A stretch of 64,000 nucleotides of DNA from Pseudomonas sp. PDM05 (GTDB lineage: Bacteria > Pseudomonadota > Gammaproteobacteria > Pseudomonadales > Pseudomonadaceae), in NCBI RefSeq assembly GCF_014851685.1, contig NZ_JACVAC010000002.1, positions 496,001 to 560,000 of the forward strand. The letters are read 5' to 3'. The position numbers and the translations under genes are program-made. The notes under the pieces were generated by a model. It had not been told where the DNA came from. It saw only the letters and a program-made list of their open reading frames with translations, and made no database searches. Shown here in pieces: positions 9,867-19,876 of the stretch (its first letter is position 1; the number at the start of each line of letters is the position of its first letter).

Positions 9867-10892
9867 TTACAGCTCAACGGGTGCTTTTTCACACAAGGTA
9901 TTCAACGCCTTCGCCCACTGCGGATCATCATTCAGGCACGGCACCAGCACCAACTCCTCGCCCCCAGCCTCGCGGAATTGCTCCGAGCCGCGATCACCAA
10001 TCTCCTCCAGCGTCTCAATGCAGTCGGCCACGAACGCCGGGCACATCACCAGCAGCTTCTTCACGCCTTGCCGGGCCAGGCTTTCCAGGCGGGCTTCGGT
10101 ATAGGGTTCGATCCACTTGGCGCGGCCCAGGCGCGATTGGAACGCCACCGACCACTTGTCTTCGGGCAACCCCATGCGTGCGGCAAAGTCACGGGCAACG
10201 CTGAAGCACTGCGCGCGATAGCAGGTCTTGAGCACCTCGGCCGACGCGTTCTTGCAACAGTCGGCATCCTTGAAGCAATGCTGGCCGGTAGGGTCGAGCT
10301 TGGTCAGGTGGCGCTCAGGCAAGCCATGGAAACTCAGCAGCAGGTGGTCGTAATCCTGCTCCACGTACGGCCGCGCGCTGGCGACCAGAGCGTCGAGATA
10401 TTCGGGCTGGTCGTAAAACGGTTGCAGAATCGAGAATTGCACGTCGAGTTTGTGGTCGCGCACCACACGCCTGGCTTCCTCGATTACCGTGGTCACGGTG
10501 CTGTCGGCAAACTGCGGATACAACGGCGCCAGCGTGACCTTGCGGATGCCCTGGCCGGCGAGGCGGGTCAGCACGCTTTCAATCGACGGCTCGCCGTAGC
10601 GCATCGCCAATTCCACCGGGCCTTGGCTCCATTGCGCAGTCATTTGTTGTTGCAGGCGGCGGCTGAGCACCACCAGCGGCGAGCCTTCGTCCCACCAGAT
10701 CGAAGCGTAGGCGTGGGCCGACTGCTCGGGGCGCTTGATCAGGATCAGCGACACCAACAAGCGCCGCACCGGCCACGGCAGGTCGATCACGTAGGGATCC
10801 ATCAAAAACTGATTGAGGTAGCTGCGCACATCGGCCACCGAGGTGGACGCCGGTGAACCCAGGTTGACCAGTAACAACGCGTGATCCGTCAT
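9867..10892 (-). CDS. hemH: ferrochelatase
   Basis: Inserts ferrous iron into protoporphyrin IX, the last step of haem synthesis; 341 aa. The catalytic histidine is H189 in LLSFHGLPE, and the acidic partner lies in [11 protein letters not shown] near residue 280. A Cys-rich stretch ([11 protein letters not shown]...CYRAQC, about 212-235) is present; cysteines in this class of ferrochelatase may bind a metal or cluster, but this is not proven here. The epimerase-like gene upstream ends 14 bp before it, so the two are probably one operon. Confidence 0.96.
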   Translation of the reverse strand: MTDHALLLVNLGSPASTSVADVRSYLNQFLMDPYVIDLPWPVRRLLVSLILIKRPEQSAHAYASIWWDEGSPLVVLSRRLQQQMTAQWSQGPVELAMRYGEPSIESVLTRLAGQGIRKVTLAPLYPQFADSTVTTVIEEARRVVRDHKLDVQFSILQPFYDQPEYLDALVASARPYVEQDYDHLLLSFHGLPERHLTKLDPTGQHCFKDADCCKNASAEVLKTCYRAQCFSVARDFAARMGLPEDKWSVAFQSRLGRAKWIEPYTEARLESLARQGVKKLLVMCPAFVADCIETLEEIGDRGSEQFREAGGEELVLVPCLNDDPQWAKALNTLCEKAPVEL

Positions 10893-10906
10893 GCAACATC
10901 CTATCT

Positions 10907-11806
10907 TTAGAGGCGGCTGGACAAGTCATCCAGGGCCGCGCGCAACTCAGTGAACTGAAAAGTGAAACCGGCCGCCAGCAACCGCTCCGGAACGGCCTTC
11001 TGCCCGCCCAACAGCAACCCGGACAACTCGCCCAAACCGACCTTCAACGCAAAAGCCGGCATCGGCATGAACGCCGGGCGATGCAGCACCTGGCCCAGGG
11101 TCTTGGCGAACTCGCGGTTACGCACCGGGTGTGGCGCGCACGCATTATAAGGACCGCTGGCGTCGGCGTTGTGCAGAAGAAAATCAATCAGGCCGATTTG
11201 ATCCTTGATATGCACCCACGGCATCCACTGCCGACCATTGCCGATCGGCCCGCCCAGCGCCAGCTTGAACGGCAGCAACAGGCGCGACAAAAAGCCGCCC
11301 TCGGCCGCCAGCACCAGGCCCGTGCGCACCAACACCACGCGTATGCCCAGGGCTTCGGCGCGCTGCGCGGTTTCTTCCCAGGCGATGCACAGTTGGCTGG
11401 GGAAATCGTCCTGCACCGGGCCGCTGGCTTCGCTCAACTCACGCTCGCCGCCGTCGCCGTACCAGCCCACGGCGGAACCGGAGATCAGCACCGCCGGTTT
11501 TTGCGTCAGCTCATCGAGCCACGCCAGCAGGGTTTCGGTCAGGCCGACCCGGCTGTTCCACAACAACGTCTTGCGCTTGTGGGTCCAAGGGCGATCCGCG
11601 ATGGGCGCACCGGCGAGGTTAATGACCGCGTCCACCGGGCCGATAACCTGTTGTAGGCGGCCGACTCCCGACACCTGAGCGCCGCAGACCTTGGCAACCT
11701 GTTCCGGGTGACGGCTCCACACGGTCAGGCGATGGCCCTGGGCAAGCCAGTGTTGGCAGAGTTGGCGGCCGATCAAACCCGTACCGCCGGTCAGCAAAAT
11801 ATGCAT
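10907..11806 (-). CDS. TIGR01777-family NAD-dependent epimerase/dehydratase (YfcH-like)
   Basis: 299-residue extended-SDR protein of unknown substrate, related to E. coli YfcH. The Rossmann nucleotide motif GGTGLIG is at residues 7-13. The [16 protein letters not shown] block (about 110-125) holds the family's YG signature in place of a usual YxxxK. The C-terminal domain is DUF1731-like ([15 protein letters not shown]). It is first in a likely operon with hemH. Older names such as cell-division inhibitor SulA-like are not supported by the sequence. Confidence 0.88.
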   Translation of the reverse strand: MHILLTGGTGLIGRQLCQHWLAQGHRLTVWSRHPEQVAKVCGAQVSGVGRLQQVIGPVDAVINLAGAPIADRPWTHKRKTLLWNSRVGLTETLLAWLDELTQKPAVLISGSAVGWYGDGGERELSEASGPVQDDFPSQLCIAWEETAQRAEALGIRVVLVRTGLVLAAEGGFLSRLLLPFKLALGGPIGNGRQWMPWVHIKDQIGLIDFLLHNADASGPYNACAPHPVRNREFAKTLGQVLHRPAFMPMPAFALKVGLGELSGLLLGGQKAVPERLLAAGFTFQFTELRAALDDLSSRL

Positions 11807-11951
11807 GGGACACTCCTCATGTAACGTTCGCCGCCGATCACTGGTCTATTTTATAGGCAGGGATCATTTGCTATCGGGCGTAGCCTCAACGTTAACCATA
11901 GGCCACGCCGTAAGAACAGGCACGCCAAAACTTATACCAAAAAACAATATT

Positions 11952-13204
<1,253 letters not shown>

Positions 13205-13205
13205 C

Positions 13206-13230
13206 TTGTACAAAAAGTTTGACTTGTACA
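13206..13230. promoter_or_regulatory. LitR-type operator 1 (TGTACA-N12-TGTACA)
   Basis: TTGTACAA (13206-13213) and TTGTACA (13224-13230) put two TGTACA cores exactly 12 nt apart. The second half overlaps the spacer of a promoter-like pair TTGACT (13219-13224) and TATGAT (13241-13246). That placement suits repression by the MerR/LitR-type protein encoded downstream. Confidence 0.7.
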
Positions 13231-13246
13231 GCATCGAACCTATGAT
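13219..13246 (+). promoter_or_regulatory. putative promoter of the DUF523-merR-phr genes
   Basis: TTGACT and TATGAT are separated by 16 nt, 57 bp before the next ATG. The operator halves flank and overlap it. Confidence 0.55.
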
Positions 13247-13255
13247 GAGATTTAG

Positions 13256-13280
13256 TTGTACAAGAATATTATCTTGTACA
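13256..13280. promoter_or_regulatory. LitR-type operator 2 (TGTACA-N12-TGTACA)
   Basis: TTGTACAA (13256-13263) and TTGTACA (13274-13280) again give TGTACA cores 12 nt apart. The site starts 50 bp after operator 1, just past the -10 hexamer and around the expected transcription start. Confidence 0.7.
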
Positions 13281-13302
13281 GGAATCTTGCCGGGGTTCGC
13301 GT

Positions 13303-14262
13303 ATGTCCAGCACCACCAAACCCAAGATCGCCATCAGCGCCTGTCTGCTCGGCGAAAACGTGCGCTTCAACGGCGGGCATAAACAATCCCTGCTGTGCAG
13401 CCAGACCCTCGCCGACTACTTCGACTTCGTGCCACTGTGTCCCGAAGTCGCCATCGGCCTGGGCATCCCCCGTGAACCGATCCGCCTGGTGGGCGACCCG
13501 GCCCATCCGCAAGCCGTCGGCACGGTGCACCGCGAACTCAACGTCACCCAGCCGCTGAACGACTACGGCCAACAGATGGCGCTGGAACACACCGACCTGT
13601 GCGGTTACATCTTCATGCAGAAATCCCCGTCGTGCGGCCTGGAGCGGGTCAAGGTCTACCGCGCCAACGGCACCCCGGTGGACGGCGGTGGGCGCGGCAT
13701 CTACGCCCAGGCGTTCTGCTCACGCCATCCCAACCTGCCAGTGGAAGAAGACGGTCGGCTGAATGACCCGGTGCTGCGGGAAAACTTCCTGACCCGCGTG
13801 TTCGTCTACGCCAGCTGGCAACAGCTGCTGGCCGACGGCCTGACCCGCCACCGCCTGCTGGCCTTTCACTCGCGCTACAAATACCTGCTGATGGCCCATA
13901 GCCCGGCGCACTACAAACGCCTCGGCCACTTGCTCGGCAGCATGGGCAAAAGCACGCAACTGGAAGAATTGTCCGCCTGCTATTTCAGCGACCTGATGAC
14001 CGGCCTGAGCCAGTGCGCCACCCGTGGCACCCACAGCAACGTGCTGCAACACATCAGCGGGCATCTGAAGCAGGCGATCAGCGCCGACGACAAACAGGAA
14101 ATGCAAACCGTCATCGGCCAATACCGCCACGGCATCGTGCCGCTGGTAGTGCCGCTGACCCTGCTCAAGCATCACTTTCGCCAACATCCGGACCGCTACA
14201 TCGCACAGCAGGCCTACCTGCAGCCGCACCCGGAAAACCTCAGCCTGCGTAATGCGATCTAA
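13303..14262 (+). CDS. DUF523 and DUF1722 domain protein
   Basis: 319-residue cytoplasmic protein. The N-terminal DUF523 domain (about 8-155) contains ISACLLGENVRFNGGHK and the conserved Cys motif KSPSCGLERVK. The C-terminal DUF1722 (YbgA-like) domain (about 190-305) contains KYLLMAHSPAHYKRLG. The biochemical function is unknown. This two-domain form is often found beside photolyase genes. It starts 22 bp after operator 2 and ends 3 bp before the MerR gene, so it is the first gene of the operator-controlled unit. Confidence 0.85.
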   Translation: MSSTTKPKIAISACLLGENVRFNGGHKQSLLCSQTLADYFDFVPLCPEVAIGLGIPREPIRLVGDPAHPQAVGTVHRELNVTQPLNDYGQQMALEHTDLCGYIFMQKSPSCGLERVKVYRANGTPVDGGGRGIYAQAFCSRHPNLPVEEDGRLNDPVLRENFLTRVFVYASWQQLLADGLTRHRLLAFHSRYKYLLMAHSPAHYKRLGHLLGSMGKSTQLEELSACYFSDLMTGLSQCATRGTHSNVLQHISGHLKQAISADDKQEMQTVIGQYRHGIVPLVVPLTLLKHHFRQHPDRYIAQQAYLQPHPENLSLRNAI

Positions 14263-14265
14263 CCC

Positions 14266-15183
14266 ATGAAAGCTGCCCCACCCGAAGACCTCGCCCAAGC
14301 CGTCGAAGACGGCTGGCTGCCGATCCGCGAAGTGGCGCGCCAGACCGGAGTCAACGCCGTGACCCTGCGCGCCTGGGAACGCCGCTACGGGCTGATCGTG
14401 CCCCAGCGCACACCCAAGGGCCACCGACTGTTCAGCGCCGAACACGTGCAACGCATCCATACCATCCTCACCTGGCTCAACCGTGGCGTGCCGGTCGGCC
14501 AGGTGAAAGCCTTGATCGACTCCGCCCAACCCGCCATCGACGTCGTTGAAAATGAATGGCACACCTTGCGCCAGACGCTGGTGCAAGCGATCAGCGAATT
14601 GGCCGAGCGTCGGGTCGACGATGCCTTCAACCAGGCCATGGCGCTGTACCCGCCGCGCACCCTGTGCGAGCAACTCTTGCTGCCCCTGCTCAAGGATCTG
14701 GAGTTGCGCTGGCAAGGCCAGTTCGGCGCGCAGATGGAGCGGGTGTTTTTCCTGTCGTGGCTGCGCAGCAAGTTTGGCGCACGCATCTACCACAACAACC
14801 GTCAGCTCCAGGGCGCGCCGCTGCTGCTGGTCAACCACTCGGACCTGCCGCTGGAACCGCACTTATGGCTCAGCGCCTGGCTGGCCAGCAGCGCCGACTG
14901 CCCGGTGGAAGTCTTCGACTGGCCGCTGCCGGCCGGCGAACTCGCGCTGGCGGTGGAACATCTGAAACCGCGCGCCGTGCTGCTGTATTCGAGTAAAGCG
15001 CTGCATGTGCCGGCCCTCGGCAAACTGCTGGGCGGTGTCGATTGCCCAACGCTGATTGCCGGACCAACGGTATGCATCCACCAAGCCGAGTTGGCCGTAT
15101 TAAGCACTGACACCCCCCAACTGTGCGTGGCCGAAGACCCGTTGTCGGCCCACCAGCTACTGATCCAGCGTGGAATCGTTTAA
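14266..15183 (+). CDS. MerR-family regulator with LitR/CarH-like C-terminal domain
   Basis: 305-residue regulator. The N-terminal winged helix (about 17-85) has the MerR signature IREVARQTGVNAVTLRAWERRYG. The C-terminal part (about 95-300) follows the cobalamin-binding layout of LitR/CarH photoreceptors, with a helical bundle and then a Rossmann-like domain. The sensor residues are only partly kept. W149 and E158 stand where CarH has its Wx9EH motif, but the spacing is one shorter and the following residue is Arg. E197-P-H199 matches the ExH cobalt-ligand motif, while the usual downstream Gly is Trp or Leu. It is likely to act on the TGTACA-N12-TGTACA sites upstream and so control itself and phr. 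Whether it binds B12 is open. Confidence 0.8.
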   Translation: MKAAPPEDLAQAVEDGWLPIREVARQTGVNAVTLRAWERRYGLIVPQRTPKGHRLFSAEHVQRIHTILTWLNRGVPVGQVKALIDSAQPAIDVVENEWHTLRQTLVQAISELAERRVDDAFNQAMALYPPRTLCEQLLLPLLKDLELRWQGQFGAQMERVFFLSWLRSKFGARIYHNNRQLQGAPLLLVNHSDLPLEPHLWLSAWLASSADCPVEVFDWPLPAGELALAVEHLKPRAVLLYSSKALHVPALGKLLGGVDCPTLIAGPTVCIHQAELAVLSTDTPQLCVAEDPLSAHQLLIQRGIV

Positions 15184-16629
15184 ATGCATTTGATCTGGTT
15201 GCGCACCGACCTGCGCCTGCACGACAACACCGCCCTGGCCGCCGCGAGCCAGCGTGGCCCGGTCGCCGCCGTGTACCTGATAACCGCCGAGCAGTGGCAG
15301 GCCCACGATGACGCACCGTGCAAGGTGGATTTCTGGCTGCGCAACCTGCGCGAACTGAGCAACGCCCTTGGGGAGCTGAACATTCCCCTGTTGATCCGCC
15401 ACGCCGCCACCTGGGACCAGGCGCCAGGCGTCTTGAGTGAACTGTGCCGCGAACTGTCGGTGACGTCTGTGCACGTCAACGAGGAATACGGCATCCACGA
15501 GAGCCGCCGCGACGCTGCCGTGGCCACGGCGCTGGACGCCGACGGCGTGACGTTCCACAGCTACCTCGACCAACTGTTCTTCCAACCCGGCAGTGTGCTG
15601 ACCAAGAGCGGCACGTATTTCCAGGTGTTCAGCCAGTTCCGCAAGGTCTGCTATACGCGCCTGCACAGCGCCCTGCCGCGCCTGGTGCCGACAGCCAAAG
15701 CCCAGGCGCCAATCGCCATCAAACGCGATCCGATCCCCCAGGCCGTCGACGGCTTCGAGCCCCCCAGCGACAGCCTGCGCGCGCTCTGGCCCGCCGGTGA
15801 AGACGAAGCCCGTCGGCGCCTGGACGCCTTCGCCGAGCAACAGATCAGCTACTACAAGGACGAGCGCGACTTCCCCGCCAAGCCCGGTACCAGCCAGCTT
15901 TCGGCGTACCTCGCGGCGGGCGTGGTGTCACCGCGCCAATGCCTGCACGCCGCGCTGCAAACCAACCGGGGCGAATTCGAAAGTGGCGACATCGGCGCCA
16001 TCACCTGGATCAACGAACTGCTCTGGCGCGAGTTCTACAAACACATCCTCGTCGGCTACCCACGGGTGTCCCGTCACCGTGCGTTCCGTCCCGAGACCGA
16101 AGCCGTGGCCTGGCGCGATGCGCCCAAGGACCTGGCGGCGTGGCAAGAAGCGCGCACCGGCCTGCCGATCATCGACGCGGCCATGCGCCAACTGCTCGAA
16201 ACCGGCTGGATGCACAACCGCCTGCGCATGGTGGTGGCGATGTTCCTGACCAAGAACCTGCTGATCGACTGGCGTGAAGGCGAGCGCTTCTTTATGCGCC
16301 ACCTGATCGACGGCGACCTCGCCGCCAACAACGGCGGCTGGCAGTGGAGTTCGTCGACCGGCACCGACTCGGCGCCGTATTTCCGCATCTTCAGCCCGCT
16401 GAGCCAGTCGGAAAAATTCGACGGCGACGGCGTGTTCATCAAGCGCTGGCTGCCCGAGTTGGCCGCGCTGAATAAAAAGGAAGTGCATAACCCCGAGGCG
16501 GTCGGCGGCCTATTCGGCGTGGCGGATTACCCAAGGGCCATCGTCGACCTGAAAAAATCCCGCGAACGCGCCCTGGCGGCCTTCCGCAGCCTGCCGTCAC
16601 GCGCGGCGATCGGGGGCGAGCATGAGTGA
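15184..16629 (+). CDS. phr: deoxyribodipyrimidine photolyase
   Basis: Uses blue light and reduced FAD to split cyclobutane pyrimidine dimers; 481 aa. The N-terminal antenna-binding alpha/beta domain (1-130) begins HLIWLRTDLRLHDNTAL. The C-terminal FAD domain holds TSQLSAYLAAGVVSPRQC, the WMHNRLRMVVAMFLTKNLLIDW helices and the class-I signature WQWSSSTGTDSAPYFRIF. It directly abuts the MerR gene and overlaps the next gene by 8 nt, so it is part of the regulated unit. Confidence 0.96.
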   Translation: MHLIWLRTDLRLHDNTALAAASQRGPVAAVYLITAEQWQAHDDAPCKVDFWLRNLRELSNALGELNIPLLIRHAATWDQAPGVLSELCRELSVTSVHVNEEYGIHESRRDAAVATALDADGVTFHSYLDQLFFQPGSVLTKSGTYFQVFSQFRKVCYTRLHSALPRLVPTAKAQAPIAIKRDPIPQAVDGFEPPSDSLRALWPAGEDEARRRLDAFAEQQISYYKDERDFPAKPGTSQLSAYLAAGVVSPRQCLHAALQTNRGEFESGDIGAITWINELLWREFYKHILVGYPRVSRHRAFRPETEAVAWRDAPKDLAAWQEARTGLPIIDAAMRQLLETGWMHNRLRMVVAMFLTKNLLIDWREGERFFMRHLIDGDLAANNGGWQWSSSTGTDSAPYFRIFSPLSQSEKFDGDGVFIKRWLPELAALNKKEVHNPEAVGGLFGVADYPRAIVDLKKSRERALAAFRSLPSRAAIGGEHE

Positions 16630-17047
16630 CTTCCTGCGCCGCTTCGCCCAGGCCTTTGCCACGCTGGATAAGCACAACCTGCACCTGCTCGACAGCCTCT
16701 ACAGCCAGGACATCGCCTTTGCCGACCCGCTGCATGAAGTCCACGGCCTGCCCGCGCTACGGCGTTACTTCGCCGAGCTGTACGGCAACGTGCGCCAGTT
16801 GCGCTTCGACTTTCACAGCTTCGACGAGGTGGCTGAAGGCGAAGGCTACCTGCGCTGGAAAATGAGCTTCTGCCACCCGCGCCTGGCCAACGGCAAGGTG
16901 ATCCGCGTGGAAGGCTGCTCGCACCTGCAGTGGCGCGACGGCAAGGTGTATCGCCATCGCGACTATTTCGACGCCGGCGCCCTGCTTTACGAGCACCTGC
17001 CCGTGCTGGGCCGCGTGGTCCGCTGGCTGAAAAGGAGAATCGCATGA
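16622..17047 (+). CDS. NTF2-like (SnoaL-type) protein
   Basis: 141-residue small cone-barrel protein of the nuclear-transport-factor-2 superfamily. Conserved features are the N-terminal FAQAFATLDKHNLHLLDSLYSQDIAFADPLHEVHG pattern and the Trp/Arg-rich strands near 75-110. No catalytic assignment can be made. The 8-nt overlap with phr and 4-nt overlap with the SDR gene tie it to the light-response operon. A role in the lipid pathway encoded downstream is guessed from position only. Confidence 0.8.
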   Translation: MSDFLRRFAQAFATLDKHNLHLLDSLYSQDIAFADPLHEVHGLPALRRYFAELYGNVRQLRFDFHSFDEVAEGEGYLRWKMSFCHPRLANGKVIRVEGCSHLQWRDGKVYRHRDYFDAGALLYEHLPVLGRVVRWLKRRIA

Positions 17048-17826
17048 GCCAGACACCCCCCCGCCGTTACTGGCTGACCGGCGCCAGCAGTGGCATCGGC
17101 GCAGCGCTGGCGATCGAGCTGTTGGAAAGCGGCGCCCAGGTCGCGCTCAGTTCGCGCACCACAGCCCCGCTGCAAACCCTGGCCGAACGCTATCCGGGGC
17201 AAGTGCTGCTGGTGCCCGGCGACTTGACCGACAGCCAGGCCGTGCGTGAGATCGGCGCACAGATCAGCGCTGCCTGGGGCGCGCTGGACACGGTGATCCT
17301 CAACGCCGGCACCTGTGAATACATCGATGCCCAGCACTTCGACGCCGCGATTGTCGAACAGGTGGTACGCACCAACCTGCTGGCCAGCAGTTATTGCATC
17401 GAGGCCGCGTTGCCGCTGTTGCGCGCCGGAATCCGCCCGCACCTGGTGGGCGTCGCGAGCGCCGTGACGTACCTGCCGATGCCGCGCGCCGAAGCCTATG
17501 GCGCGTCCAAGGCCGGCTTGCGCTACCTGTTGGAATCCTTGCGCATCGGCCTGTCGCCGGAACACATCGACGTCACGGTGATCAGCCCGGGCTTTGTCGA
17601 CACGCCGCTGACCGAACGCAATGATTTCCCCATGCCCCTGAGCTGGCCGGCCGGCAAGGCCGCGCGCCATATCTTCGTAAAGCTTGCGAAACGTCCGCTG
17701 GAAATCGCCTTCCCGGCACTGTTTATCGCCACCCTCTGGCCGCTGTCGAAGCTGCCGGCGCGCGTGCAGTTGTTCATCGGCAGGCGCATGTTGCGCAGCC
17801 CGCTACCGCAGAAGGATCGCCTGTGA
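17044..17826 (+). CDS. short-chain dehydrogenase/reductase
   Basis: 260-residue classical SDR. The NAD(P)-binding TGASSGIG is at residues 11-18, the NAG motif at about 86, and the catalytic YxxxK in AYGASKAG near 150, with a Ser in VGVASAVT upstream. A hydrophobic C-terminal stretch (FPALFIATLWPLSKLP, about 219-240) suggests membrane association. The ATG at 17044 has AAAGGAGA upstream; the longer open frame from 16930 is not used. Stop and next start overlap (GTGA). Substrate unknown; the neighbours suggest fatty-acid or lipid modification. Confidence 0.88.
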   Translation: MSQTPPRRYWLTGASSGIGAALAIELLESGAQVALSSRTTAPLQTLAERYPGQVLLVPGDLTDSQAVREIGAQISAAWGALDTVILNAGTCEYIDAQHFDAAIVEQVVRTNLLASSYCIEAALPLLRAGIRPHLVGVASAVTYLPMPRAEAYGASKAGLRYLLESLRIGLSPEHIDVTVISPGFVDTPLTERNDFPMPLSWPAGKAARHIFVKLAKRPLEIAFPALFIATLWPLSKLPARVQLFIGRRMLRSPLPQKDRL

Positions 17827-19070
17827 AAATCGCCATCATCGGCAGCGGCATCGCCGGGCTGACCAGCGCCTACCTGCTCAGCCGCCGCCACGACATCACG
17901 CTGTTCGAAGCGGGCGACCGCATCGGCGGGCATACCCATACGGTCAACGTCAGCGTCGCCGGTGAAAGCCATGCGGTGGACACCGGTTTCATCGTGTTCA
18001 ACGACTGGACCTACCCCAATTTCATCCAACTGCTGGGGCAGATCGGCGTCACGTTCAAACCCACCGAGATGAGCTTTTCGGTACACGACGAGAGCCAGCG
18101 CTTCGAGTACAACGGCAACAACCTCAACAGCCTGTTTGCCCAGCGGCGCAATATCTTGTCGCCGGGGTTCTGGGGCATGTTGCGCGACATCCTGCGCTTC
18201 AACCGCGAGGCCCCGCTGGACCTGCAAGAACAGCGCATCAGCGCCGAGATGACCCTGGGTGAGTACCTCAAGGCCGGCGGTTATGGCGAGCGGTTTATCC
18301 GACACTACATCGTGCCGATGGGCGCGGCGATCTGGTCGATGTCCCTGGCGGACATGCTCGGGTTTCCGTTGCAGTTCTTTGTGCGCTTCTTCAAGAACCA
18401 CGGCTTGCTGTCGGTGAGCAATCGCCCGCAGTGGTGCGTGATCGAGGGTGGTTCGAGCAGCTATATCGAACCGCTGACCCGCAGCTTTCGCGAACAGATC
18501 CGCCTCGACTGCCCTGTGCATAACGTTGAGCGCACCGCCGACGGGGTGGTTATCCACAGCGCCGCCGGCCGCGAGACGTTTGACCGCGTGGTATTCGCCT
18601 GCCACAGCGACCAGGCCTTGGCGCTGCTGGCCGACCCAAGCCAGGCCGAACACGACATCCTCGGCGCCCTGCCCTACGCCGACAACGACGTGGTGCTGCA
18701 CACCGACACCCGTCTGCTGCCGGATCGCAAACTCGCCTGGGCCAGCTGGAACTACCGGCTCAGCGGCGATGCGCAGACCCAGGCCGCCGTCACCTACGAC
18801 ATGAACATCCTGCAAGGCATCGACAGCGCCACCACCTTTTGCGTCAGCCTGAACCAGACGGCCATGATCAACCCGCTGAAGATCCTCGCCCGCTACACCT
18901 ACGCGCACCCGCAATACAGCCTCGCGGCGGTGGCCGCCCAAGCGCGCTGGCAAGAGTTGTTCGGCATGCGCAACACCTATTATTGCGGCGCCTACTGGGC
19001 CAACGGCTTTCACGAAGATGGCGTGGTCAGCGCGCTGCGCGTGGCCAAGGCCTTTGGGGAAAGCCTGTGA
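17823..19070 (+). CDS. flavin-containing amine-oxidase-like protein
   Basis: 415-residue FAD protein (GTG start) with the dinucleotide motif GSGIAGLTSAYLLS (7-20), FEAGDRIGGHTHTV (about 30-43) and a C-terminal YCGAYWANGFHEDGVVSALR. This class is common beside CFA-synthase-like and DUF1365 genes and includes a desaturase-like step proposed in bacterial furan fatty-acid synthesis. It overlaps both neighbours by 4 nt. A direct role in lipid modification is inferred from the operon. Confidence 0.85.
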   Translation: MKIAIIGSGIAGLTSAYLLSRRHDITLFEAGDRIGGHTHTVNVSVAGESHAVDTGFIVFNDWTYPNFIQLLGQIGVTFKPTEMSFSVHDESQRFEYNGNNLNSLFAQRRNILSPGFWGMLRDILRFNREAPLDLQEQRISAEMTLGEYLKAGGYGERFIRHYIVPMGAAIWSMSLADMLGFPLQFFVRFFKNHGLLSVSNRPQWCVIEGGSSSYIEPLTRSFREQIRLDCPVHNVERTADGVVIHSAAGRETFDRVVFACHSDQALALLADPSQAEHDILGALPYADNDVVLHTDTRLLPDRKLAWASWNYRLSGDAQTQAAVTYDMNILQGIDSATTFCVSLNQTAMINPLKILARYTYAHPQYSLAAVAAQARWQELFGMRNTYYCGAYWANGFHEDGVVSALRVAKAFGESL

Positions 19071-19876
19071 ACAGCGCCCTGTACAGCGGCTGGATCGCCC
19101 ATCGCCGGTTTGCCCCCAAGGCCCACGCCTTTCGCTACCGCATCGGCTTGCTGTACCTGGATTTGAGCGAAGAACACACGGTGCTCGGGCTCTCGCCCTT
19201 GGCCGGGCGCAGCCGTTTTGCCGCGTTCGGTTTTCGCCAGCAGGACTACCTGCGTGAGTTCACGCGCACCGGCATGAGCTTGAGCGATGCCGTGCGCCAT
19301 GAAGTCGGCAAGGCTCTGGGGCGTACACCCCAGGGCGTTATCTGCCTACTGACCCAGGCCCGCAGTTGGGGCCTGGCTTTTAACCCGGTGAGTTTCTTCT
19401 ACTGCTTCGAGGCTGACGGACAATTGGCCGCGATCCTGTGTGAAGTGACCAACACGCCCTGGCGCGAGCGTTACCACTACGTGCTGCCGGCCCAGGCGCT
19501 GGACGCGGATGAACATCAGCATTTCGCCGTGGCCAAGGCGTTTCATGTGTCGCCGTTCCTGCCCCGCGACCTGGAATACCGCATGAGCTTCAGCCCGCCC
19601 GCCGCCAGGCTTGGCGTGCACATGGCCGATTGGCAGGGCACGCAAAAAGTCTTCGACGCCACCTTGAGCCTGGAAAAACATGCACTGAACCGCGCCAGCC
19701 TGCATCGCTACCTATGGCGCTTCCCCTGGATGACCGCCAAGACCTGCCTCGCGATTTACTGGCAGGCCCTGCGCTTGTTACTCAAACGCACACCGATTTT
19801 TTCCCACAGGGCTGCCGAAGGCACCTCTCGCACTGCAGTCGGGTATACCAAGGATCGCCGCCATGAAAACCCCTAG
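19067..19876 (+). CDS. DUF1365 protein
   Basis: 269 aa from a GTG that overlaps the previous stop. The family signatures are visible: SALYSGWIAHRRFAPKAHAF at the start, LLTQARSWGLAFNPVSFFYCF near 95 and FHVSPFLPRDLEYRMSF near 160. The function is unknown. The family is nearly always found with an amine-oxidase-like flavoprotein and a CFA-synthase homologue, as here. It overlaps the start of the methyltransferase gene by 14 nt. Confidence 0.86.
   Translation: MNSALYSGWIAHRRFAPKAHAFRYRIGLLYLDLSEEHTVLGLSPLAGRSRFAAFGFRQQDYLREFTRTGMSLSDAVRHEVGKALGRTPQGVICLLTQARSWGLAFNPVSFFYCFEADGQLAAILCEVTNTPWRERYHYVLPAQALDADEHQHFAVAKAFHVSPFLPRDLEYRMSFSPPAARLGVHMADWQGTQKVFDATLSLEKHALNRASLHRYLWRFPWMTAKTCLAIYWQALRLLLKRTPIFSHRAAEGTSRTAVGYTKDRRHENP

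Noticed and set aside
10907..11806. SulA-type cell-division inhibitor
   Set aside because: The protein is an extended SDR with GGTGLIG; the SulA label of older annotations is not supported.
17523..19013. 496-codon open frame on the minus strand
   Set aside because: Antisense to the SDR and amine-oxidase-like genes, which have clear motifs.
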